DNA of 12,120 nt from Ruminococcus sp. CAG:382 (GTDB lineage: Bacteria; Bacillota; Clostridia; Oscillospirales; CAG-382). The stretch covers positions 20,176-32,295 of the forward strand of contig FR892232.1 in assembly GCA_000433115.1 (NCBI GenBank), given 5' to 3'. The position numbers were made by a program, and so were the translations under genes. The notes beneath the pieces are model-generated. The model saw only the letters and a list, made by a program, of their open reading frames with translations, was not told the DNA's origin and did not search any database. Below, one piece after another: positions 6,082 through 12,120 of this stretch. The first letter of the stretch is position 1; the number at the start of each line of letters is the position of its first letter.

Positions 6082-6333
6082 ATGGATAAAGAAGTCAAGG
6101 AAGTTCAAAAGCCTTTCCGTCCCCGCAGAAAGAAGAAAGTTTGCCTTTTCTGCGCCGAAAAGATTGAACACATCGACTATAAGGACGTCGCAAGACTGAG
6201 AAAGAATCTCACCGAAAGATCTAAGATTCTTCCCAGACGTGTCACCGGTAACTGTGCTCTTCATCAGAGACAGCTCACCACCGCTGTTAAGCGCGCAAGA
6301 CAGGTCGCTCTTATTCCCTATATTTCCGACTAA
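6082..6333 (+). CDS. rpsR: 30S ribosomal protein S18, zinc-ligand (Cys-containing) form
   Basis: S18 (83 aa) binds 16S rRNA together with S6 in the 30S platform. The conserved core is visible: KKVCLFCAEKIEHIDYKDV (18-36), then RRVTGNCALHQRQL (52-65). It keeps Cys21, Cys24, Cys58 and His61, the likely zinc ligands of the Cys-containing form of S18; many bacteria have a form without them. I placed the start at the ATG at 6082 because AGGAGG (6068-6073) ends 8 bases before it. The earlier in-frame TTG at 6061 would put that Shine-Dalgarno inside the gene. It is the last gene of the operon, 32 bases after ssb, and ends 3 bases before a strong terminator. Confidence 0.97.
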   Translation: MDKEVKEVQKPFRPRRKKKVCLFCAEKIEHIDYKDVARLRKNLTERSKILPRRVTGNCALHQRQLTTAVKRARQVALIPYISD

Positions 6334-6336
6334 ATC

Positions 6337-6370
6337 AAAGCGGGCTTTTTGCCCGCTTTATTTTATTTTC
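6337..6370 (+). terminator. Intrinsic terminator of rpsF-ssb-rpsR
   Basis: AAAGCGGGC (6337-6345) pairs perfectly with GCCCGCTTT (6351-6359) around a TTTTT loop, followed by ATTTTATTTT. The T-tract ends just before the next gene's ATG, so the downstream gene depends on read-through or on a promoter I cannot see. Confidence 0.92.
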
Positions 6371-6372
6371 AT

Positions 6373-7209
6373 ATGACTAACGAACAGACTATCGCAAGAA
6401 TACTTAACGAAAACGGCATCAGCGAATTTGCCTTTCTTCCATTTGAAGATGCTTCAAAAGCTAACGAACGTCTTTGGGAAAAATGCAGCGGCAAGATGAA
6501 GACGTGCATCATAACGTTGTTCCCGTACCGCACAGATTATACCGTCAAGGACAAATATGTTTTTTCGGCTTACGCGCGCACGCATGATTACCATAAGCGG
6601 TGCGAGCAGTTTTTCAATGCTGTAATTCCGCGCCTCAGAAACGAGCTAAGGCATGAATTCGAAGGCTATGCCGACCACTCCCCTATTGGTGAAAAATCGG
6701 CAGCGGCAATGTGCGGTCTCGGGGTGATAGGCAGAAATACGCTTCTCATAAATAAAAAATACGGTTCGTATATTTTTATTGCTTCCATTCTGACGGATAT
6801 GGTTCTTGAAAGCCATCCTTCAAAGCCTACTTATTGCATCGATTGCGGCAGATGTATGCAGGCTTGTCCCGGCGGTGCTATAAGCAGAGACGGTTATGAA
6901 TTTAAAAAATGTCTTTCTTATATTTCGCAGAAAAAAACGAAGACAGAAGCCGAGTGGGATGCACTGCGCAAGAACAACGTCATCTGGGGCTGCGACATCT
7001 GTCAGGATGTCTGTCCGCTGAATAGCGGCAAAGCGCTGAGCAAAGACGGATACTTTGCGGATCATGTACTGGATAACGTAACAGAAGAGCTGATTGCCGG
7101 TATGCAGGACGAGATATTTCAAGAATATCCGTTTTCATGGCGCAAAAAGGAAGTTATCATGCAGAACTTCAAAAATTGCTCTTCTTCCGTCTTGACTAAA
7201 GACGATTAA
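6373..7209 (+). CDS. Short QueG-like epoxyqueuosine reductase, double 4Fe-4S protein
   Basis: This protein resembles QueG, which reduces epoxyqueuosine to queuosine in tRNA using cobalamin and two 4Fe-4S clusters. QueG-like landmarks are YARTHDYHKR (67-76), DHSPIGEKSA (101-110, with the candidate catalytic Asp101), GLGVIGRNTLLINKKYGS (115-132) and the ferredoxin motifs CIDCGRCMQACP (155-166) and CDICQDVCP (207-215). At 278 aa it is shorter than classical QueG (about 350-380 aa) because the C-terminal HEAT-like tRNA-binding part is missing. It may therefore be a short QueG or a related reductase with another substrate. The ATG at 6373 gives the best N-terminus, but there is no Shine-Dalgarno before it, and an earlier TTG lies inside the terminator hairpin. 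No other queuosine gene is in view. Confidence 0.8.
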   Translation: MTNEQTIARILNENGISEFAFLPFEDASKANERLWEKCSGKMKTCIITLFPYRTDYTVKDKYVFSAYARTHDYHKRCEQFFNAVIPRLRNELRHEFEGYADHSPIGEKSAAAMCGLGVIGRNTLLINKKYGSYIFIASILTDMVLESHPSKPTYCIDCGRCMQACPGGAISRDGYEFKKCLSYISQKKTKTEAEWDALRKNNVIWGCDICQDVCPLNSGKALSKDGYFADHVLDNVTEELIAGMQDEIFQEYPFSWRKKEVIMQNFKNCSSSVLTKDD

Positions 7210-7220
7210 TGTGATAGAAT
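7192..7220 (+). promoter_or_regulatory. Sigma-A promoter upstream of uxuA
   Basis: TTGACT (7192-7197) and TAGAAT (7215-7220) have a 17-base spacer. The -35 lies in the last codons of the preceding gene. A small perfect inverted repeat, TGCGG CAGTA CCGCA (7230-7244), sits at the predicted start of the transcript (about 7227) and could be an operator or a leader hairpin; its role is unknown. Confidence 0.75.
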
Positions 7221-7274
7221 TATATTGAATGCGGCAGTACCGCAAGCATATATCCATTAAGGAGCTGAATTGTT

Positions 7275-8333
7275 ATGAAGATGACCTTCCGCTGGTATGG
7301 CGAAAGTGATCCTGTCAGTGTCAGATATATATCTCAGATACCGACCGTGACAGGCGTTGTTTCCGCTGTATATGACGTACCTCCCGGAGAGGTTTGGAGC
7401 GTTGAATCAATAAAACGTGTTAGGTCAGCCGCCGAAAAAGCAGGTCTGGAATTTGAAGTTGTCGAAAGCGTTCCCGTTCACGAGGATATCAAACTCGGCA
7501 AACCGACACGTGATAAATACATAGAGGTTTACAAAGAAAACATCCGCCGTCTCGGTAAGGCGGGCATAAAATGCATATGCTATAATTTCATGCCCGTATT
7601 CGACTGGCTGAGAAGTCGTCTCGACTTTGAAAATCCCGACGGCTCCACCTCACTCGTTTACCGTGAAAGCGACCTTCAGAACATGGATCCCCGTTCCGGC
7701 GAACTCTCGCTCCCCGGTTGGGACAGCAGCTATACCAAGGAGAGCCTCAACATGCTGCTTGACGAATACAAGGACATTGACGAGGACAAACTGTGGGAAA
7801 ATCTGAAGTATTTCCTCGACGCGATTATTCCGGTCTGCGAAGAATACAGCGTCAATATGGCAATTCATCCGGACGATCCGCCTTGGGGAATTTTCGGGTT
7901 GCCGCGTATCATCACATCATTCGAAAGTCTTGAAAAGCTTTGTGCTATCAATACCTCCAAGCGTAACGGTATCACACTCTGCACAGGTTCGCTCGGCGTT
8001 TCCCCTTCCAACAACGTACCGGAAATGATACGCCACTTCGGAAAACTCGGACGCATTCATTTCGTACACATCAGAAATGTGCTCATAAATGGTAACAAGT
8101 GCTTCAACGAAACGGCGCACCCGTCGCAGTACGGCTCGCTTGATATGTATGAAATCGTTAATGCAATGTATGACGCCGGCTTTGACGGATATATCCGACC
8201 CGACCACGGCAGAATGATCTGGGGCGAAAAAGGAAAGCCGGGATACGGTCTTTATGACCGTGCACTCGGTGCGGTGTATCTTTCCGGACTCATTGAAGCC
8301 GTCGGAAAAGCGCGCGCGAAAGAAAGAGGCTGA
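7275..8333 (+). CDS. uxuA: Mannonate dehydratase
   Basis: This enzyme dehydrates D-mannonate to 2-keto-3-deoxygluconate in glucuronate breakdown, a cytosolic step in using plant and host uronic acids. The protein is 352 aa, the normal length, and is a TIM-barrel of the xylose-isomerase-like type. It begins with FRWYGESDPVSV (5-16) and shows CYNFMPVFDW (102-111), NMAIHPDDPPWG (194-205), GITLCTGSLG (232-241), FVHIRN (263-268) and IRPDHGRM (307-314). The Mn ligands known for this family map to H198, C236, H265 and D310, with H311 beside them; all are present. The ATG at 7275 has AAGGAG upstream. A promoter lies just before it, and the XRE-cupin regulator gene follows after 3 bases. No uxuB, uxaC or kdgK is visible in the window. 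Confidence 0.95.
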   Translation: MKMTFRWYGESDPVSVRYISQIPTVTGVVSAVYDVPPGEVWSVESIKRVRSAAEKAGLEFEVVESVPVHEDIKLGKPTRDKYIEVYKENIRRLGKAGIKCICYNFMPVFDWLRSRLDFENPDGSTSLVYRESDLQNMDPRSGELSLPGWDSSYTKESLNMLLDEYKDIDEDKLWENLKYFLDAIIPVCEEYSVNMAIHPDDPPWGIFGLPRIITSFESLEKLCAINTSKRNGITLCTGSLGVSPSNNVPEMIRHFGKLGRIHFVHIRNVLINGNKCFNETAHPSQYGSLDMYEIVNAMYDAGFDGYIRPDHGRMIWGEKGKPGYGLYDRALGAVYLSGLIEAVGKARAKERG

Positions 8334-8336
8334 AAC

Positions 8337-8894
8337 ATGAACACAGAAAACCAACTCAGACAGATTGCCGACAGAATCAGGTATCTGCGTGAAATACTTG
8401 AAGTGAGCGACGAAGAGCTTGCCTCAAAAATCAATATGCCGATCGACCTTTACCGTTCATACGAATCATGCGAAAAAGATATTCCGATCTCCATGATCTA
8501 TGAAGTTGCAAACGTCATGAACGTTGACCCAACAGAACTGCTCACCGGCGAAGAACCCAAAATGAACAGCTACACAGTAACCAGATCGGGACAAGGCGTT
8601 TCAGTTGAACGCTATAAAGGCTATGCATTCGAATCGCTTGCGTATAATTTCATCGGCAGAAATAAGGAACCGATGATAGTCACGATGTACCCAAACGAAA
8701 AAAAGCCTCAGCTCGTCACACACGGCGGACAGGAGTTCAATTTTGTGATAGAGGGAAAAATCGGCGTGATAGTCGGTTCAAAAACGATATATCTCGAAAA
8801 GGGCGATTCACTCTATTTTGACCCCAGAGTTCCTCATGGTCAGTTCGCGGTCGACGGAGACGCAAAATTCCTCACCGTGATCGATAAGGAATAA
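8337..8894 (+). CDS. XRE-family regulator with C-terminal cupin sensor domain
   Basis: This is a DNA-binding transcription factor of 185 aa. Residues 8-70 form an XRE-type helix-turn-helix (LREILEVSDEELASKINMP, 18-36, then LYRSYESCEK, 39-48). Residues 110-183 form a small cupin barrel with a possible metal/ligand set: HGGQEF (129-134) and the late PHG (H167), plus GDSLYFDP (157-164). The cupin probably binds a small metabolite. Its gene starts 3 bases after the uxuA stop, and its stop overlaps the rsmA ATG by one base (TAATG), so it is translated from the uxuA message. By position it may control uxuA or another sugar/acid pathway; XRE-cupin proteins are also often linked with acyl-CoA synthetase genes, but none is seen here. 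The ligand is unknown. Confidence 0.88.
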   Translation: MNTENQLRQIADRIRYLREILEVSDEELASKINMPIDLYRSYESCEKDIPISMIYEVANVMNVDPTELLTGEEPKMNSYTVTRSGQGVSVERYKGYAFESLAYNFIGRNKEPMIVTMYPNEKKPQLVTHGGQEFNFVIEGKIGVIVGSKTIYLEKGDSLYFDPRVPHGQFAVDGDAKFLTVIDKE

Positions 8895-9724
8895 TGGAAA
8901 AGTACCGCAAGAAAAAGAAATTCGGGCAGAATTTTCTGACTTCTCCCGCAATACCGAAAAAAATCGTAACTCAAAGCGGATTTGACAAAAGCTACGGAGT
9001 GCTTGAAATTGGCGCCGGGCAAGGTATTTTGACAGAAGAGCTTGCAAACACTGTCGGAAAAGTTGTTTCGGTGGAAATCGACAGCGATCTAATGGAATGC
9101 CTTAGCAAACGGTTCGGCGAAATTGACAACGTCAAAATTATTAATCAGGATATTCTGGAAACAGATCTTGAAGCGTTGAAAAACGAGTATTTCGAAGGGC
9201 TTGTCCCGGCGGTATGCGCCAATCTTCCGTATTACATAACGACTCCGATTATCATGAAACTGCTTGAAAGCAAGCTGTTTTCGAAGATCACAGTTATGGT
9301 GCAGAAGGAGGTTGCCTCACGACTCACCGCAAAAAAGGGCGAAGCTGAGTACGGCGCGATAACAGCCGTATGCAATTATTACGCATCTGTCAAAAGACTG
9401 TGCAACGTCCCTGCGGGCGCGTTTTCACCGCCGCCAAAAGTGGATTCAAGCGTTGTGATGTTCACCATATACGATACCCCGCCTGTCAATCCGGCAAATG
9501 TAAAGCTGTTTTTTGACGTTATTAAGGGCGCGTTTGCAAATCGGCGCAAAATGTTTTCGAATTCTTTTAATTCTTGTCTCAATTTACCCTTTACAAAAGA
9601 AGAAATTTGTGATATGCTGAACAATGTGGGATTAAAGGCGACAGTCAGAGGTGAGGAAATGGACATCTATGACTTTGCCCGTATCTCGGACTATATATCA
9701 TCAAGACAAAATAACATAACATAA
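8894..9724 (+). CDS. rsmA: 16S rRNA dimethyladenosine transferase
   Basis: RsmA/KsgA uses S-adenosylmethionine to dimethylate two adjacent adenines near the 3' end of 16S rRNA, a late check in 30S assembly. The protein (276 aa, usual 260-295) has all motifs: N-terminal KKFGQNFL (8-15), SAM-binding EIGAGQGILT (38-47), acidic ribose-binding residue E61 in VEID, D86 in NQDIL, the catalytic NLPYYI (110-115) and FSPPPKVDS (177-185). The N-terminus is Lys-rich. Its ATG overlaps the previous stop by one base (TAATG), indicating coupled translation, and the PEP carboxykinase gene follows after 18 bases. Mutants of the family typically become kasugamycin resistant. The symbol ksgA is a synonym. Confidence 0.96.
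   Translation: MEKYRKKKKFGQNFLTSPAIPKKIVTQSGFDKSYGVLEIGAGQGILTEELANTVGKVVSVEIDSDLMECLSKRFGEIDNVKIINQDILETDLEALKNEYFEGLVPAVCANLPYYITTPIIMKLLESKLFSKITVMVQKEVASRLTAKKGEAEYGAITAVCNYYASVKRLCNVPAGAFSPPPKVDSSVVMFTIYDTPPVNPANVKLFFDVIKGAFANRRKMFSNSFNSCLNLPFTKEEICDMLNNVGLKATVRGEEMDIYDFARISDYISSRQNNIT
9590..9618 (+). promoter_or_regulatory. Possible internal promoter for the PEP carboxykinase gene
   Basis: Inside the end of rsmA, TTTACA (9590-9595) and TATGCT (9613-9618) are 17 bases apart, with a TG two bases before the -10. The -10 match is only four of six, so this is weak. It would explain separate strong expression of the downstream gene, whose codon use looks optimised. Confidence 0.3.
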
Positions 9725-9742
9725 AACGGAGGAAATCAAATC

Positions 9743-11539
9743 ATGACCATTGAAAACATCAAGAACAAAAAGCTCACGTCATGGATGAATGAAATGATCG
9801 AGCTCGTAAAGCCCGAGAAAGTCGTTCTCATCGACGGTAGCGAAGAACAGGCTGAACAGCTCAGAGCTGAAGCTTGCGCAAGCGGCGAAATGTTCAAACT
9901 CAATCAGGAAAAGCTCCCCGGTTGTTATCTTCACCATACCGCTCTCAACGACGTCGCACGTGTTGAGAACCGTACCTTCATCTGCTCCCGCAGAAAAGAG
10001 GACGCAGGTGCAACCAACAACTGGATGGATCCTCAGGAATGCTACGCTAAGCTGACCGAACTTTACAGAGGTAGCTATGCAGGCAAAACAATGTACGTCA
10101 TCCCCTACTCCATGGGTGTCGTCGGCAGTAACTTCGCAAAATACGGTATCGAACTTACCGACTCTATCTATGTCGTGCTTAACATGCTCATCATGACCCG
10201 CGTCGGTCTCAACGTACTTGAAGGTATCGGCGAAAACGGCGACTTCATCAAGGGTCTCCATGCAAGAGCAAACATGGACGAAAACAACAGATACATTGTT
10301 CATTTCCCCGAAGATAACACAATCTGGTCCATCAACTCCGGCTACGGCGGAAACGTACTTCTCGGTAAGAAGTGCTTCGCTCTCCGTATCGCTTCCTACC
10401 TCGGCAGAAACGAAGGCTGGATGGCAGAACATATGCTCATCCTCGGCGTTGAAGGTCCCGATGGCGAAACAAAGTACGTCGCAGCAGCATTCCCGTCTGC
10501 CTGCGGCAAGACCAACCTCGCAATGCTTATTCCTCCGGAATACTACCGCAATAAGGGCTACAAGGTCTGGACTGTCGGTGATGATATCGCTTGGATCAGA
10601 CCCGGTAAGGACGGCAGACTTTGGGCTGTCAACCCCGAAAACGGCTTCTTCGGCGTTGCTCCCGGCACAAATGAAAAGTCCAATCCCAACGCTCTTGCCT
10701 GCACCCGTAAGAACACCATCTTCACCAATGTTGCTCTTAACACAGACGACAACACAGTTTGGTGGGAAGGTCTCACAAAGACTCCGCCCGCTCACTGCCT
10801 CAACTGGAAGGGCGAAAAGTATGATCCCGCTTCCGGCGAAAAGATTGCTCACCCGAACTCCCGCTTCACCGCTCCTGCAAGACAGTGCCCCTGCGTTTCC
10901 AAGGAATTTGACAGCATGACAGGCGTTCCGCTTTCTGCTATCATCTTCGGCGGCAGACGTGCAAAGACCGCTCCGCTGGTTTATCAGTCCTTCGACTGGA
11001 AGCATGGTACCTTCGTAGGCTCAATCATGGCTTCAGAAACCACCGCTGCTGCCGCCGGTGCTGTCGGCGTTGTCAGACGCGATCCTATGGCTATGCTTCC
11101 CTTCTGCGGCTACAACATGGGCGACTACTTCGCACATTGGCTCGACATGGAGAAGCTCGCAACAAAGCTTCCTAAGATCTTCCACGTCAACTGGTTCAGA
11201 CTCAATGACGAAGGCAAGTTCATGTGGCCCGGCTTCGGCGATAACTTCCGTGTCCTCGAATGGATTCTCAAGAGATGTGAAGACAAGGTCGGCGCTAAGG
11301 AAACTCCTATCGGATATATCCCCAATCCCGAGGATATCAACCTCGAAGGTCTCGATTATGAGATCGAACCCGGTCACAAGTTCACCATCGAAGACCTCAA
11401 GTCCATCCTCGGCGTTGAAACCGAATATTGGCTCAAGGACTTCGACAATGTCAAGGAATTCTATGCCAAGATCGGCGATACAATTCCCGCAGAGCTTCGG
11501 AAACAGCTCGCTGACGAAATCGCAAGACTCCAAAAATAA
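9743..11539 (+). CDS. pckG: Phosphoenolpyruvate carboxykinase, GTP-type
   Basis: This cytosolic enzyme interconverts oxaloacetate and PEP with GTP/GDP; in anaerobes it often runs toward oxaloacetate to fix CO2 for succinate or amino-acid synthesis. The length of 598 aa and the motifs are those of the GTP class, not the shorter ATP class. They are the P-loop FPSACGKTNLAML (250-262) with the class-typical reactive Cys254, AEHMLILG (228-235) with metal ligand His230, VGDDIAW (278-284), RFTAPARQCP (374-383) and FHVNWFR (480-486). The ATG at 9743 follows GGAGG by 9 bases. The gene is 18 bases after rsmA and ends at a strong terminator. Codons are dominated by C-ending forms such as CTC, AAC, ATC and GGC, together with CGT, suggesting high expression; neighbours such as tex and uxuA are less biased. 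Confidence 0.96.
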   Translation: MTIENIKNKKLTSWMNEMIELVKPEKVVLIDGSEEQAEQLRAEACASGEMFKLNQEKLPGCYLHHTALNDVARVENRTFICSRRKEDAGATNNWMDPQECYAKLTELYRGSYAGKTMYVIPYSMGVVGSNFAKYGIELTDSIYVVLNMLIMTRVGLNVLEGIGENGDFIKGLHARANMDENNRYIVHFPEDNTIWSINSGYGGNVLLGKKCFALRIASYLGRNEGWMAEHMLILGVEGPDGETKYVAAAFPSACGKTNLAMLIPPEYYRNKGYKVWTVGDDIAWIRPGKDGRLWAVNPENGFFGVAPGTNEKSNPNALACTRKNTIFTNVALNTDDNTVWWEGLTKTPPAHCLNWKGEKYDPASGEKIAHPNSRFTAPARQCPCVSKEFDSMTGVPLSAIIFGGRRAKTAPLVYQSFDWKHGTFVGSIMASETTAAAAGAVGVVRRDPMAMLPFCGYNMGDYFAHWLDMEKLATKLPKIFHVNWFRLNDEGKFMWPGFGDNFRVLEWILKRCEDKVGAKETPIGYIPNPEDINLEGLDYEIEPGHKFTIEDLKSILGVETEYWLKDFDNVKEFYAKIGDTIPAELRKQLADEIARLQK

Positions 11540-11552
11540 GTCTGAATATTTT

Positions 11553-11586
11553 ACCCTCCTCCGCAGAACGGAGGAGGGTCTTTTTT
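11553..11586 (+). terminator. Intrinsic terminator after PEP carboxykinase
   Basis: ACCCTCCTCCG (11553-11563) and CGGAGGAGGGT (11569-11579) form a perfect 11-bp stem with loop CAGAA, then C and six Ts. It separates the uxuA-to-pckG unit from tex. Confidence 0.95.
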
Positions 11587-11598
11587 CGCATTTTTACA

Positions 11599-11627
11599 TT
11601 GATTTTACCTACGTAATGTGGTATAAT
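11599..11627 (+). promoter_or_regulatory. Extended -10 sigma-A promoter for tex
   Basis: TTGATT (11599-11604) and TATAAT (11622-11627) have a 17-base spacer, with a TGG extension directly before the -10. A second TATAAT at 11633-11638 has no good -35 at the right distance. Confidence 0.75.
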
Positions 11628-11660
11628 TATTCTATAATACTATGTGGAGTAATTGTTTGT

Positions 11661-12120
11661 ATGGATTATGCAAAAAAGCTGAGTCTGCAATATAATATCA
11701 AAGAAGAATATGTTGCAAATATCATTTCTCTGCTCGATGAAGGCAACACAATCCCCTTCATCGCGCGATACCGCAAGGAAATGCACGGCTCGCTTGACGA
11801 CCAGCTCATACGTGAGATTGCCGACAAGCTGACATATCTCCGTAACCTCGACACACGCCGTGAAGAGGTACGCGAACTGATTCGCGGTCAGGAAAAACTG
11901 ACTGATGAAATTTCGGATTCACTCGATAAAGCCGAAACACTCGCAGAAATCGAAGATATATACCGTCCTTTCAAGCCGAAACGTAAAACACGTGCCTCTG
12001 TGGCAAAAGAAAAAGGTCTGGAACCGCTTGCGCTCACAATATTCGCGCAGGAAGATGCAAAAACACTTCCAATTGAAATGGCAAAAGCGTATGTTGACTC
12101 AGAGAAAGGCGTTGAAACAG
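11661..12120 (+). CDS. tex: Tex-family S1 RNA-binding transcription accessory protein, 3' end outside window
   Basis: Only the first 153 codons are present; the frame is open to the last base. Tex is a large cytoplasmic nucleic-acid-binding protein (about 710-780 aa in full) with helix-hairpin-helix, YqgF-like and C-terminal S1 domains, related to eukaryotic Spt6 and linked to transcription. The visible N-terminus matches the family: LLDEGNTIPFIARYRKE (24-40), GSLDDQLIREI (43-53), the helix that follows, and LAEIEDIYRPFKPKRKTRA (94-112). The later catalytic-like and S1 domains lie beyond the window. The ATG at 11661 has GGAG (11646-11649) about 11 bases upstream, slightly far. The gene has its own promoter after the terminator of the previous unit. 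Confidence 0.93.
   Translation, partial: MDYAKKLSLQYNIKEEYVANIISLLDEGNTIPFIARYRKEMHGSLDDQLIREIADKLTYLRNLDTRREEVRELIRGQEKLTDEISDSLDKAETLAEIEDIYRPFKPKRKTRASVAKEKGLEPLALTIFAQEDAKTLPIEMAKAYVDSEKGVET

Noticed and set aside
9779..11005. Long minus-strand open frame of 408 codons opposite the PEP carboxykinase gene
   Set aside because: It lies wholly antisense to a gene with every family motif, has Cys/Val-rich low-complexity composition and no recognisable domain; it is a by-product of the biased codons of that gene.

Overview
This window looks like chromosomal housekeeping DNA from an anaerobic, low-to-mid-GC Gram-positive bacterium of the class Clostridia, most likely a gut or rumen Oscillospiraceae/Ruminococcaceae-type organism. 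The evidence is the Firmicutes gene order rpsF-ssb-rpsR, strong AAGGAGG-type ribosome binding sites, consensus sigma-A promoters, a type I dockerin with bacterial Ig-like domains, a long clostridial-type PRPP synthetase and a GTP-type PEP carboxykinase. I cannot assign a genus. I see no mobile element, CRISPR array, tRNA or rRNA gene, and no gene-free stretch longer than 300 bases.

Left part (1-3828, minus strand). A consensus promoter (3800-3828) reads into a four-gene cluster: a secreted dockerin/Ig-like protein, then a zinc/manganese-type ABC importer consisting of binding lipoprotein (ZnuA-like), ATPase (ZnuC-like) and permease (ZnuB-like). The genes are 3 bases apart or overlap, so they are almost certainly one operon. 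Downstream, with its own perfect-consensus promoter (500-528), is the 5' part of a second small secreted protein that runs off the window edge at base 1.

Centre (3949-6370, plus strand). A PRPP synthetase gene is followed by the ribosomal operon rpsF-ssb-rpsR (S6, single-strand DNA-binding protein, S18). The rpsF leader is the most interesting non-coding element. It holds an 8-bp hairpin whose loop can pair with a downstream segment, and an outer CTCCTT/AAGGAG helix that would hide the Shine-Dalgarno sequence. A strong intrinsic terminator closes the operon.

Right part (6373-12120, plus strand). A short epoxyqueuosine-reductase-like iron-sulfur protein without a visible Shine-Dalgarno is followed by a second unit with its own promoter: mannonate dehydratase (uxuA), an XRE-cupin regulator, the 16S rRNA dimethyltransferase rsmA and PEP carboxykinase, ending in a strong terminator. 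The last gene, tex, has its own extended -10 promoter and is cut by the window end.

Nothing here is a clearly new defence or mobile system. The best leads are the structured rpsF leader, the coupling of a dockerin protein to a metal transporter, and the unusual metal-ligand features of that transporter.
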